Source: Nocardia sp. CC227C (lineage in GTDB: Bacteria > Actinomycetota > Actinomycetes > Mycobacteriales > Mycobacteriaceae). Taken from it: a stretch of DNA of 64,000 nucleotides. The notes below the pieces were generated by a model that worked only from the letters and a program-made list of their open reading frames with translations, was not told the origin of the DNA and ran no database searches. Location: the NCBI RefSeq assembly GCF_030767025.1, contig NZ_JASITE010000001.1, positions 62,001 to 126,000 on the forward strand, written 5' to 3'. Positions 27,053 to 35,942 of this stretch are shown one piece after another (the first letter of the stretch is position 1; every line of letters begins with the position of its first letter). Both the position numbers and the translations under genes were made by a program.

Positions 27053-29073
27053 CAGCGCTGGAATTCGACGGAATCGCCTTCGACCCGACGGGCGTGGTGC
27101 GGGCGGAACCCGCAGCCATGGGTGCGGAGGTCGAGCGGCCGCATGCGGCGGCGGGACGGGAATCGCGCGTCGATGTGCCCGGCGCGTCGGCCGCGAACCC
27201 GCTGGCGGAGATTCGAGCCGGAGTGGTGGCCGCGCATCGCGCCGCGCTGTCGGCACAGTCGGCCATGCAATGGGCGCTGTGGCGGCGGGTGGGTTCGAGG
27301 GCGGGGCAGCCGGAACCGCCCGATGCGAACGGCGAACCGCGACCGGCCGCGACGCCACCGGCCCTGCTGAACCACGGAAGCGAGCGGGTCGAGATGGCGG
27401 GTGCGGGCACCGGTACGACGAACGGCAGCCGCCGGGTCACCGCGCACGAAGGGGCGTTCAAGCCGCTCGCCCGGAGCGGGCGCACCCGGTTGGACCGCGC
27501 GGCTCTGGAGACGCTGGCGCGCGGTGAGGTCGCCGAGGTGTTCGGGGCGTCCTACCGGCGGGCCGGGGTGGACTCGGCGGCGCGGCTCGCCGGTCACGGT
27601 GCGCTCGTGCTGACCGAGATCACCGCCATCGAGCTGTACGGCGGGGCCGGGAACGGTCGGGTCGTCGCGCGTTTCGACGGGGATACGGGCGCGGCGGCCA
27701 CCCAGGCGGCCGAGTTGTTCGCCCTGTTCACCGGGATGCCGCTGTGCCTGTCCGGGAGCACCCTCAGCACCGGGGTGGTCGGGACGCCGGTGGTCGCCTC
27801 CGGCGCGCTCGAGTTGGTGGTCGAGGCACTGGATCTGGTGCCGCGGCCGTTCGTGCGGGCGCGGGCGGAGTTCCGGGACGCCGCGCTCGAGGTCACCACC
27901 ATGGTGATCGAGGCGGCCGGAGCGGATGTCGGTCCCGGCGCGGCGGTGCGCGGGCCGCTGCTCAACGAATTCCACCTGGCCCACCTGGCCCGCGGGGATC
28001 AGGGCATCGCCATGGGACCGGAATTCGAGGCGTACACGGGCGTACGGGCGACCCGGCTGCCGACCGGCGGGCTGCTGCTGGTGGACCGGGTGCTCACCTT
28101 CGACGGCGCGCGCGGACAGCTCGACAGCGCCTCCTACACCACCGAATACGATTCCCCGGCCGACTCCTGGTACTACGCGGACACCGCCAACGAATCCATG
28201 CCGCATTTCGTGTACATGGAGACCTCCCTACAGGCGGCGCTGCTCATGGGCTACTACGCGGGACCGACGCTGACCCAGCCCGGCACCACGCTCAGCCTGC
28301 GCAACCTCGGCGGTACCGCCACCGTGCTGCGGCAGGTCGACCTGCGCGATCGCACCATCGTGCAGTCCTCGCGGCTGCTGTCCACCACCATCCTGCCCGG
28401 ATCCTCGCTACAGACCTTCGATTACACGCTCAGCGTGGACGGTGCGCCGTTCTATCGGGGCGAAACCATGTTCGGCTACTTTAGCGACGAGGCCCTGGCC
28501 AATCAGACCGGCTTGGACGCCGGACGTTTCGTACCCACCTGGCTGGCACGGCATCCCGAGGCGCGCACCCGGGTGATCGACGTGGCGGCCCGCCGCGCCG
28601 ATCCGGCCGCCCGCCTGTGCGCCCGCCGCACGCTGGCCCTCGTCGACCGCGTGGAAGTGGTGGACGGCGGCGGCGAGCACGGCGCGGGGTACCTGCGATC
28701 GCTGCGGGAGATCGACCCCTCGGACTGGTTCTTCGCCCGCCACTTCCACCTCGATCCGGTGATTCCGGGGTCACTGGGCGTGGAATCGGTGATCCACGCG
28801 GTGCAGGAGTGGATGATCGACGCCGGATTCGCCTCGGACATGGGCGATCCCGCCTTCCGCATCCCCGCCGATACCGCGTTCGGCTGGCGCTATCGCGGCC
28901 AGTTCCTGCCCACCGACGGCACCGTCGAACTCGAGGCGCACATCAAATCGGTGCGGCGGGAGCCCGGGCGGGTGACCGTCACCGTGGACGGCTCGCTCTG
29001 GAAGCCCGGCCTGCGCATCTACGAACTCGCCGACCTCGCCATCGAACTCGTCGACCGAAAGGCCCGACCGTGA
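27049..29073 (+). CDS. PfaC-like tandem FabA-type dehydratase, lacking KS and CLF
   Basis: 674 residues; ATG overlaps the synthase stop (ATGA). Residues 1-170 are a variable region with NPLAEIRAGVVAAHRAALSAQSAMQ, which recalls linkers of PUFA synthases. Two FabA-like hotdog dehydratase units follow: the first around residues 300-480 (PTGGLLLVDRVL, ESMPHFVYMETSLQAALLMGYYA) and the second around 520-670 (DWFFARHFHLDPVIPGSLGVES, with His565 at the FabA catalytic position and Glu for the acid). In marine PfaC these units come after KS-CLF; here they stand alone. Such domains dehydrate and isomerise acyl-ACP to set cis double bonds. GTGA overlap with pfaD. Confidence 0.85.
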   Translation: MTALEFDGIAFDPTGVVRAEPAAMGAEVERPHAAAGRESRVDVPGASAANPLAEIRAGVVAAHRAALSAQSAMQWALWRRVGSRAGQPEPPDANGEPRPAATPPALLNHGSERVEMAGAGTGTTNGSRRVTAHEGAFKPLARSGRTRLDRAALETLARGEVAEVFGASYRRAGVDSAARLAGHGALVLTEITAIELYGGAGNGRVVARFDGDTGAAATQAAELFALFTGMPLCLSGSTLSTGVVGTPVVASGALELVVEALDLVPRPFVRARAEFRDAALEVTTMVIEAAGADVGPGAAVRGPLLNEFHLAHLARGDQGIAMGPEFEAYTGVRATRLPTGGLLLVDRVLTFDGARGQLDSASYTTEYDSPADSWYYADTANESMPHFVYMETSLQAALLMGYYAGPTLTQPGTTLSLRNLGGTATVLRQVDLRDRTIVQSSRLLSTTILPGSSLQTFDYTLSVDGAPFYRGETMFGYFSDEALANQTGLDAGRFVPTWLARHPEARTRVIDVAARRADPAARLCARRTLALVDRVEVVDGGGEHGAGYLRSLREIDPSDWFFARHFHLDPVIPGSLGVESVIHAVQEWMIDAGFASDMGDPAFRIPADTAFGWRYRGQFLPTDGTVELEAHIKSVRREPGRVTVTVDGSLWKPGLRIYELADLAIELVDRKARP

Positions 29074-30638
29074 CGACACTCGGATACCCGGCCGTGGCCG
29101 AAACGGCCGAGGAGATCAACGCGCTGCTGCTCGACCCGGACCGTCCCTGCTGGATCATCCGGCACGAGGGCCGGGTGGCCGGCACCGCCCACGAGGCGAC
29201 GGCGGCCCGCGCGCGGGTGCTCGCAGCCGTCGGGCCGCTGCCACCGGAACAGCTCGGGGACAGCGGTTTCCGGGCCGCGCACGGAGTGCGCGCGGCCTAC
29301 GCGGCGGGTGCCATGGCCAATGGCATCGCCTCCCCGGCGCTGGTCGCGGCCATGGCCGAGGCCGGGTACCTCGCCTCCTACGGGGCGGCGGGCGTACCGC
29401 CCGCCGCGGTCGAGGCCGCGCTGGCGGAGCTGTCGCGGCGGCTGGGCGACAAACCCTTCGCCTGCAACCTGATTCACAGTCCGTCGGAGCCGGCGTTGGA
29501 GCGGGCGATCATCGACTCCTGCCTGCGGCACGGCGTGCGTTGTGTGGAGGCGTCGGCCTTCATGGACCTCACCCCCGAGGTGGTGCGCTACCGTGCCGCC
29601 GGGCTGTCGGTGAACCGGGAGGGCCGCATCGATAGCCGCAACCGGTTGATCGCCAAGGTCTCCCGGGTCGAGGTGGCGGAACTGTTCCTGCGTCCGGCTC
29701 CGGCTCGGCTGCTGCGCCCGCTGGTCGAGGGCGGTGTGCTCACCGCGGAGCAGGCCCGGCTGGCCGAGCAGATCCCGTTGGCCGACGACATCACCGCCGA
29801 AGCGGATTCGGGCGGACACACCGATCGCAGGCCGCTGGTGGTGCTGCTGCCCGAACTCGTGGCGGCCCGCGACCGGGTCGCGCGCACGGTCGCGGCCGCC
29901 GCCGAGGTCCGGATCGGCGCGGCGGGCGGCATCGGCACCCCCGATGCCGCCGCCGCGGCCTTCGCCATGGGCGCGGCCTATATCGTCACCGGCTCCATCA
30001 ATCAGGCCGCCCGCGAGGCGAATCAGTGCCGGGACACCAAACGGCTGCTCGCCGCGGCGGAGTTCGCGGACTGCGTCATGGCCCCGTCCTCGGACATGTT
30101 CGAACTGGGGGTGCAGGTGCAGGTGCTGCGGCGCGGCACCATGTTCGCCACCCGCGCGCAGCGCCTCTACGACCTGTACCGGGCTCACGACGGCATCGAC
30201 GCCCTGCCCGCGGCGGTACGGCGGGATCTGGAGACCACGCTGTTCCGGCGGCCCCTGGACCAGGTGTGGCGCGAGTGCGTGGAGTATTTCACCGAACGCG
30301 ATCCCGGCCAGCTCACCCGCGCCGCCGGCGATCCGAAAGCCCGGATGGCCCTGGTCTTCCGGTGGTATCTGGGTCTGTCGTCGGGTTGGAGCATTCGCGG
30401 GGAGGCCGATCGCGCCGCCGACTACCAGATCTGGTGCGGCCCCGCCATGGGCGGATTCAACCGCTGGGCCGCCGGCACCTATCTCGCCGCACCCGAGAAC
30501 CGCTATGTCGCCGATATGGCGCACCAGATGATGGTCGGCGCCGCCCATCTCACCCGTGTCGCCCAGTTGCGCACCGCCGGACTGCGGCTGCCCGCCGTCT
30601 GCTCCCGGTACGTGCCGCGTCCGAGGGAGGAATCATGA
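29070..30638 (+). CDS. pfaD: PfaD-like FMN enoyl reductase
   Basis: 522 residues; GTG overlaps the dehydratase stop (GTGA). Nitropropane-dioxygenase/FMN TIM-barrel of the PfaD/PksE family: GAMANGIASPALVAAMAEAGYLASYGAAG, FACNLIHSPSEPALE, VRCVEASAFMDLTPEVVRYRA, IGAAGGIGTPDAAAAAFAMGAAYIVTGSINQAARE, then a family-specific C-terminal region (MAPSSDMFELGVQVQVL, FRWYLGLSSGWS, MGGFNRWAAGTYL). PfaD acts in trans on the ACP-bound chain to reduce enoyl groups in PUFA synthases and trans-AT polyketide systems. It is the last large gene of the operon. Confidence 0.9.
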   Translation: MTTLGYPAVAETAEEINALLLDPDRPCWIIRHEGRVAGTAHEATAARARVLAAVGPLPPEQLGDSGFRAAHGVRAAYAAGAMANGIASPALVAAMAEAGYLASYGAAGVPPAAVEAALAELSRRLGDKPFACNLIHSPSEPALERAIIDSCLRHGVRCVEASAFMDLTPEVVRYRAAGLSVNREGRIDSRNRLIAKVSRVEVAELFLRPAPARLLRPLVEGGVLTAEQARLAEQIPLADDITAEADSGGHTDRRPLVVLLPELVAARDRVARTVAAAAEVRIGAAGGIGTPDAAAAAFAMGAAYIVTGSINQAAREANQCRDTKRLLAAAEFADCVMAPSSDMFELGVQVQVLRRGTMFATRAQRLYDLYRAHDGIDALPAAVRRDLETTLFRRPLDQVWRECVEYFTERDPGQLTRAAGDPKARMALVFRWYLGLSSGWSIRGEADRAADYQIWCGPAMGGFNRWAAGTYLAAPENRYVADMAHQMMVGAAHLTRVAQLRTAGLRLPAVCSRYVPRPREES

Positions 30639-30694
30639 CCACACTCGAAGCCCGCAACGATACGGGCACGGCGTGGCTGCTGTGCCCGTCCTGA
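30635..30694 (+). CDS. 19-codon coupled ORF, possible CitE-like gene remnant
   Basis: ATG overlaps the pfaD stop (ATGA) and has the best ribosome site of the operon (GAGGGAGGAATC, 6 nt spacing). It encodes MTTLEARNDTGTAWLLCPS, then TGA, with the operon terminator 10 nt later. GTAWLLCPS resembles the start of HpcH/CitE-type lyases (G-x-x-WLFCPADRP), so this may be the 5' stub of a deleted citE-like gene; a genuine short peptide is also possible. Confidence 0.4.
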   Translation: MTTLEARNDTGTAWLLCPS

Positions 30695-30704
30695 CAACGA
30701 TCGA

Positions 30705-30738
30705 GCGGCCCACCACGGAATGATCCGTGGTGGGCCGC
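30705..30738. terminator. Strong bidirectional terminator of the synthase operon
   Basis: Perfect 15-bp stem (arm GCGGCCCACCACGGA) with ATGA loop between the pfaD end of the plus-strand operon and the permease end of the minus-strand ABC operon. It can serve both. Confidence 0.85.
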
Positions 30739-30755
30739 AGGCGTATTCGGTGGCG

Positions 30756-31568
30756 CTACTTCAGACCCGAGCGGACGAAGGCGTTCACGATGTGGCGTTG
30801 CAGGACCAGGTAGAGCAGCAGGACGGGCAGGCAGGCGAGGCTGGCCACGGCCATCATGGGGCCCCACTGGTCGCCCTCGGTGCCCATGAAGCTGCGCAGG
30901 CCCAGTTGCAGCACGCTGTTGGATTGGCGGAGAACGACCGCGGGCCAGAAGTATTCGTTCCAGGCGTTGATGAACAGCAGGATGCCCAGCGCCGCCAGGG
31001 CCGGGCGCAGGTTGGGTACGACCACGGTCCAGAGGATCGACCAGGAGGAGCGCCCGTCGATCTTGGCGGCCGCGATGAGTTCCTTGGGGAAGGCCGCCAT
31101 GTGCTGGCGCAGCAGCAGCACCGCCAGCGCCGAGCAGAGCGTCGGAAGTACCACGCCGATCAGGGAATTGATCAGACCCAGGCGGTTGAGCAGGATGTAG
31201 TTGGGCAGCATGGTCACCTGGAAGGGGACCAGCCAGGTGCCGACGAAGGCCAGGTACAGCAGCCGTTGCAGCGGGAACGTGTACATGGCGAAGGCGTAGG
31301 ACGCCAGCAGCGCGATGAGCAGCTGTCCGGCCGCCGAGAGCACCGCCACGAAGAAGGTGTTGGCGATCAGGCCGGTGATGTCCACCTTGTGCGCGGCGTC
31401 GGCGTAGTTGCCCAGCGACAGCGGCCAAGGGATGGGGGACAGCGAGGTGATGTCCTCGGGACGGCGCAGCGCCGTCGCGAACAGCCAGTAGATGGGGAAG
31501 ACGCACAGCAGCGAGACGGCCGCCAGCAGCAGATGGCTGCCGAGGGTCCGCATGCGGTCAATCGTCAT
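30756..31568 (-). CDS. ABC transporter permease, MalG/UgpE type
   Basis: 270 residues from ATG 31568, overlapping the upstream permease by 11 bp. Six transmembrane helices and the cytoplasmic EAA loop (KELIAAAKIDGRSSWSILWTVVVPNLRPAL) mark a carbohydrate-uptake-1 inner-membrane permease of the UgpE/MalG branch. Last gene of the ABC importer; pairs with the permease just upstream, the MalK-type ATPase and the lipoprotein binding protein. Confidence 0.9.
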   Translation of the reverse strand: MTIDRMRTLGSHLLLAAVSLLCVFPIYWLFATALRRPEDITSLSPIPWPLSLGNYADAAHKVDITGLIANTFFVAVLSAAGQLLIALLASYAFAMYTFPLQRLLYLAFVGTWLVPFQVTMLPNYILLNRLGLINSLIGVVLPTLCSALAVLLLRQHMAAFPKELIAAAKIDGRSSWSILWTVVVPNLRPALAALGILLFINAWNEYFWPAVVLRQSNSVLQLGLRSFMGTEGDQWGPMMAVASLACLPVLLLYLVLQRHIVNAFVRSGLK

Positions 31569-32517
31569 GGAAAGCAACCTTTTCCGAGATCCAGACCAGG
31601 ATTCCGGCGAGTACGCCGAAGCCGAGGAACAGCAGCACCCCCGCCGCCGCGCTGAGCCCGGCGTCGAAGCTGTGGAAGGCGTAGTCCCAGAGCAGGTAGT
31701 AGATATTGGTGGTGGCCTGCGCGGGACCGCCCTGGGTCATCGAGTCGATGAGCGGGAATGTCAGGGTGGGACTGAGCAACACGGTGGTGAGCACCAGGAA
31801 CATGAGCGTGGGCGACAGCAGCGGCAGGGTGATCCAGCGCCGGATCTGCCCCGGACTCGCGCCGTCCACCCGAGCCGCCTCGTCGTAATCCCCGCTGATA
31901 CCGGCCAATCCGGCCCACACCACCAGCACCGCGAAGCCGAGCAGCTGCCAACCGGTGATGCCGATGATCACGGCGTGGGCGGTGGCGGCGTCGTAGGCCC
32001 AGTTGCGGTGGGTGCCCAGCACCTGGTCCACGAACCCGCTGCCGGGATGCAGCAGCCAGCGCCACACCGCCGCGGCGGCCACCGGCGCGACCAGGAACGG
32101 CGCGAAAACCAGCGCGTGATAGACGGTGCGGGACCGCCCGCGCACCCGACGGCTCGCCAGCGCGATGAGCACCGGCAGCACCACGGTGAAGGGCAGCATG
32201 CCGACGATGAGCGCCGCCGTCCGGCCCAGGGAGTCCCAGAACGCCGGAAGGTCCAGCAGCCGTTCGTAATTGGCGGTGCCGACCGACCGCATCGGTGAAC
32301 TGGGCAGCAGGTTCCACGAGTAGGTGGACAGCTGGAACGCCTGGGCCAGTGGCTGATAGGTCCACACGAACAGCAGGGACAGCGCGGGCGCGAGATACAG
32401 GTACGGGGCCAGCCCCCGCACGATCCGCCGGACAACGGGGCGACGCGGCGGCGGCGCCGCGGCCACTGTGGGCCGCGACGCCGCCGGTCGTTCAGCTCGT
32501 TCAGCGACGACGAACAC
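31558..32517 (-). CDS. ABC transporter permease, MalF/UgpA type
   Basis: 319 residues, GTG start 4 bp after the phosphoesterase stop. An Arg/Pro-rich cytoplasmic N-terminus precedes six membrane spans. EAA loop: DYDEAARVDGASPGQIRRWITLPLLSPTLMF. The DSMTQGGPAQATTNIYYLLWDYAF segment is typical of the UgpA/MalF branch, which imports sugars, polyols or glycerophosphodiesters. Confidence 0.9.
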   Translation of the reverse strand: MFVVAERAERPAASRPTVAAAPPPRRPVVRRIVRGLAPYLYLAPALSLLFVWTYQPLAQAFQLSTYSWNLLPSSPMRSVGTANYERLLDLPAFWDSLGRTAALIVGMLPFTVVLPVLIALASRRVRGRSRTVYHALVFAPFLVAPVAAAAVWRWLLHPGSGFVDQVLGTHRNWAYDAATAHAVIIGITGWQLLGFAVLVVWAGLAGISGDYDEAARVDGASPGQIRRWITLPLLSPTLMFLVLTTVLLSPTLTFPLIDSMTQGGPAQATTNIYYLLWDYAFHSFDAGLSAAAGVLLFLGFGVLAGILVWISEKVAFHDD

Positions 32518-32520
32518 CGC

Positions 32521-33405
32521 TCACCGGGTTCCCGCGTGATCGCCACGCTGGTCGATGGACCGCAGATACTCCAGCATGTCGCCCTCGGCCCGGTTGTAGA
32601 GCTCCGGGGCGGGCGTGGCCTCCACCGCGCTCACCACGAAGGACGGACCGAGCACATCGACACGGCTGTAGCCGAATCCGCTCACCGCCCGCTGGCGGCC
32701 CATCGGGGCCATGGCGTCGATGCGGTAGGCCAGCGCCGGACCCACCCACACCGGGATACCGGCCAGGCTGCCCGCCGCGGTCATATGGTTGTGCCCGCTC
32801 AGGATCATCCGCACATCGCTGTCCGCCACCGCCGCCTCCAGCAGTTCGATCTGCCCGAGGCCGAGCAGTTCGGCCGCCGGGATGGCCGAGCGCAGCGGCG
32901 GATGGTGCAGGACCAGCAGGGTGCCGCGGGGCGCGGGCCGCCGCAGCTGGTCGGTCAGCCAGGCCAGCTGGTCGAGTTCCAGCCTGCCCGTATGCCGTCG
33001 CGGCGTGGTGCTGTCCAGCGCGATGATGCGCAGGCCCGCCACCTCGACCACCTGATCGTGCGGCACGTCCTGCGCCACCGCTTCCGGTGCGCGACCCAGC
33101 AGTTCGACCCCGAACGCGGTGCGTTCGTCGTGGTTGCCCATGGCGTACACCACCTCCGCGCCCAGCTCGGCCGCCGCGGGCTCCACCGCCTCCCGCAGCC
33201 GCCGATAGCCCTCCGGCGACCCGTTGTCGGTGAGGTCGCCGGACAGCACCAGCGCGTCGACGGGCCCGGAGGCCCGCAGCCGATCCAGCACGTGGTGCAG
33301 ATTCTCGTAGGTGTCCACCGCGTCGTAGAGGCGTTCACCGGCGGGACGGATGTGGGTGTCGGTGAGCTGGACGACGGTCAGGTCCCGCATCTGAGGGGAG
33401 CTCAT
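32521..33405 (-). CDS. Metallophosphoesterase, GpdQ-like
   Basis: 294 residues; ATG overlaps the binding-protein stop (ATGA). Calcineurin-type metal motifs in order: LTDTHI (D-x-H), SGDLTDNGS (G-D-x-x-D), MGNHDE, LHHPPL and GHNHMTA (G-H-x-H). Closest in layout to GpdQ/class III cyclic-nucleotide phosphodiesterases, which cleave glycerophosphodiesters. Its place between the binding-protein and permease genes of a Ugp-like importer suggests that the imported solute is a phosphodiester hydrolysed on entry (inference). Loss of any export signal fits a cytoplasmic role. Confidence 0.87.
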   Translation of the reverse strand: MSSPQMRDLTVVQLTDTHIRPAGERLYDAVDTYENLHHVLDRLRASGPVDALVLSGDLTDNGSPEGYRRLREAVEPAAAELGAEVVYAMGNHDERTAFGVELLGRAPEAVAQDVPHDQVVEVAGLRIIALDSTTPRRHTGRLELDQLAWLTDQLRRPAPRGTLLVLHHPPLRSAIPAAELLGLGQIELLEAAVADSDVRMILSGHNHMTAAGSLAGIPVWVGPALAYRIDAMAPMGRQRAVSGFGYSRVDVLGPSFVVSAVEATPAPELYNRAEGDMLEYLRSIDQRGDHAGTR

Positions 33406-34769
33406 GCGGCCGGAAGGAGTTTCGAGCCCTCGGTGCGGGCGGCGGTCAGCGTGGACTGTGGATCCGCGCCCTGGTAGACGATCGCCTCGACGGCGTCCAT
33501 CATGCCGTCGCGGATCTGCAGATAGTTGTCGCCCGGCATGGGCACCCACGGCTCCATGGCCGCCAGCTGCGCCACATTGGGGGCCAGCAGCGGGTTGGCC
33601 GCCGCCCACGCGCCCAGCGAGCCGGGCTCGTCCATGAGTCCGGTGCGCAGCGGCAGATAGCCGATGTTCCGCGAGATCTTCACATACGACTCCTCACTGG
33701 TGAGGAACTTGATCAACTCCCAGGCCGCCCGCTGCTTGGCCGGGTCGTTGGACAGAATGTGCAGGCCCGCACCGGAATTGGTGGGCACGGTCGGTTTGTC
33801 ACCGAAGCGCGGCATGGTGGTCGAGCGCAGATCCCACTTGTCCTTCGCGCCCTTGACGAAGACACCCTGCACGGCGCTGGTCTCCAGGATCATGCCGATC
33901 TCACCGCGGGCGAAACCCTCGTAGCCCTGCTTCTGCGCGAGCTTGGGCATACCGCCGGAGTTCACCAGATCCTGTGCCATCCGGGTGACCTCGACGGCGG
34001 GGGCGTCGGCGTAGGTGAGGGTGCGGCGGTCCTCGGAGATGACGCGGCCGCCGTTGGAGCGCACCAGCGCCTGGAAGCACCAGTCCTTCGACGTCTTGGT
34101 GAGGCAGTCGATGTAGACGCCGCCCTTGCCGGTCTTCGTGCTGATGGCCTGTGCCGCGTCGGCCACCTCCGCCCAGGTGGCCGGAGGGTCGGCCGGGTCG
34201 AGACCGGCCTCGGTGAACAGTGTCGCGTTGTAGTACAGCACCGGCGTGGAGAACACGAACGGCACGCCGTAGGTGTGGCCGTCCCAGTCGTCGAGGGTGC
34301 GGGCGCGGTCGGCGTACGGTATGCGGCCGTCGAAGTTGCGCTGCACCTCGTCCGCGCCGAACAGCACGTCGAGCGGTTTGGCCTGCAACTGGTTGATGGT
34401 GAAATCCAGGTCGCTGAAACCCAATTGGGCCACATCGGGAGTGGTGCCCGCCACCATCTGGTTCTGGATGCTGGAGATGGTGTCGGTGGCCGGGTTGGGG
34501 CTGTTGCCCTGCGGCTTCTGCGCGGTGACCTTGATATTGGGGTGCTTTTCGCCGAACTCCGAGATCAGTTCGTTGAAGGTGTCGGTCCACGCCCCGGCCA
34601 GGCCGTAGTTGTAGGACTCGAACACGATCGACACCTGCTGGTCGGGTCGCAGTTCGGGGACCTGTGCGGTGGTCGTGGCCTCGGTGGCGGTGGTGCCGCC
34701 GAGGCCGCAGCTGCTGACTGCGACGGCGGTGGCGAACACCAGGCCCAGGAAGGGCGCGGTGCGTTTCAC
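33402..34769 (-). CDS. ABC transporter solute-binding lipoprotein (family 1, UgpB/MalE-like)
   Basis: 455 residues; GTG start behind GAGGAGAATCC. The signal peptide ends in lipobox AVSSC (Cys near residue 21). The mature protein shows the extracellular solute-binding family 1 pattern: FNELISEFGEKHPNIKVTAQ, PDVAQLGFSD, YGVPFVFSTPVLYYNATLFTEAGLDPA-P-TWAE, and W-ELIKFLTSEE with GYLPLRTGL. This fits UgpB/MalE-type proteins that bind glycerol-phosphate derivatives or oligosaccharides outside the membrane. The ligand is not deducible. Confidence 0.9.
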   Translation of the reverse strand: MKRTAPFLGLVFATAVAVSSCGLGGTTATEATTTAQVPELRPDQQVSIVFESYNYGLAGAWTDTFNELISEFGEKHPNIKVTAQKPQGNSPNPATDTISSIQNQMVAGTTPDVAQLGFSDLDFTINQLQAKPLDVLFGADEVQRNFDGRIPYADRARTLDDWDGHTYGVPFVFSTPVLYYNATLFTEAGLDPADPPATWAEVADAAQAISTKTGKGGVYIDCLTKTSKDWCFQALVRSNGGRVISEDRRTLTYADAPAVEVTRMAQDLVNSGGMPKLAQKQGYEGFARGEIGMILETSAVQGVFVKGAKDKWDLRSTTMPRFGDKPTVPTNSGAGLHILSNDPAKQRAAWELIKFLTSEESYVKISRNIGYLPLRTGLMDEPGSLGAWAAANPLLAPNVAQLAAMEPWVPMPGDNYLQIRDGMMDAVEAIVYQGADPQSTLTAARTEGSKLLPAA

Positions 34770-34801
34770 GGGATTCTCCTCATCGAATGGTGGTGCGGAT
34801 A

Positions 34802-35932
34802 TCAGGGGACGGGCACGGCTGCCGCGTCCGGGGTCGGCGTCGGATCCGCGTGCGGCTCCTGCCAGGTCAGGCGCAGTCCGGAGTCGGGATGGAACAGGTG
34901 GATCTGGGCGGGGTCGACCCGGAAGCCGACCTCCTGGCCCGCCCGCACCCCGGCCGGTCGCGGGGTGCGGGCGCACAGCGTGCGGGTGCCGGTGTCGACG
35001 TGCACCAGCTCCTCGCTGCCCAGGTTCTCGACCATGGTCACGCGCCCGCGCACGGCGGTGGCGGCGGCGTCGACGCGCAGCCGTTCGGGGCGGATTCCGG
35101 CGGTGACCACGGTGTCCTCGCCGGAATCCGCCGTGATGCCCAGAGCGGCGTCGATGCCGTCGGCCATCACCCGCAACCCGCCGTCGCGCCGGGTCACGAC
35201 CGCGGGAAACAGGTTCATGGGTGGGGAGCCGAGGAACCCGGCGACGAAAGCGGTGCGGGGCCGGTCGTAGAGCTCCTCGGGAGTGCCGACCTGCTCCACC
35301 CGGCCCGCGTCGAGCAGAGCGATCCGGGAGGCCATGGTCATGGCCTCCACTTGGTCGTGGGTCACGTACAGGAAGGTGGCCCCGAGGCGGCGGTGCAGGG
35401 CGATGAGTTCGGCGCGGGTGGCGCTGCGCAGTTTGGCGTCCAGATTCGACAGCGGCTCATCCATGAGGAAGGCGCCCGGATCGCGAACCATGGCGCGCGC
35501 CAACGCGACTCGCTGCCGCTGACCGCCCGACAGCGCGGCCGGGCGGCGCTCGAGCAGCGCCGACAGCTCCAGCGTGTGGGCCACCTCGGCGACCCGCTCG
35601 GCGATGCGGGCGCGCGGCTGACGGCGCGACCGCAGCGGGAAGCCGATATTCTTCGCCACCGTCAGGTGCGGGTACAGCGCATAGCTCTGGAACACCATCG
35701 CAAGATCCCGCCGCTGCGGTGCGGCGTCGGTGATGTCATTGCCGTCCAGCAGGATTCGCCCCGACGTCGGCTCCTCCAGCCCCGCGATCATGCGCAGCAG
35801 GGTGGATTTGCCGCAGCCGCTGGGGCCGAGCAACACCATGAATTCCCCGTCGGCGATGTCGAGGCTCACCTCGCGCACCGCGTACTCCGTGCCGAACCTC
35901 TTGGATACCGCGTCGATGTGCAGCCGGGCCAC
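34802..35932 (-). CDS. ABC transporter ATP-binding protein, MalK/UgpC type
   Basis: 376 residues; GTG start behind AAGGAGAACC. Walker A GPSGCGKST, Q-loop FQSYALYPHLTV, signature LSGGQRQR, Walker B AFLMDEPLSNLDAKLR, switch VTHDQ, then the C-terminal regulatory OB/TOBE domain (GIRPERLRV) of the MalK/UgpC/MsmK branch. It energises the two downstream permeases. It starts 10 bp after the alpha/beta hydrolase gene and lies 32 bp before the binding-protein gene. Confidence 0.92.
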   Translation of the reverse strand: MARLHIDAVSKRFGTEYAVREVSLDIADGEFMVLLGPSGCGKSTLLRMIAGLEEPTSGRILLDGNDITDAAPQRRDLAMVFQSYALYPHLTVAKNIGFPLRSRRQPRARIAERVAEVAHTLELSALLERRPAALSGGQRQRVALARAMVRDPGAFLMDEPLSNLDAKLRSATRAELIALHRRLGATFLYVTHDQVEAMTMASRIALLDAGRVEQVGTPEELYDRPRTAFVAGFLGSPPMNLFPAVVTRRDGGLRVMADGIDAALGITADSGEDTVVTAGIRPERLRVDAAATAVRGRVTMVENLGSEELVHVDTGTRTLCARTPRPAGVRAGQEVGFRVDPAQIHLFHPDSGLRLTWQEPHADPTPTPDAAAVPVP

Positions 35933-35942
35933 CGGTTCTCCT

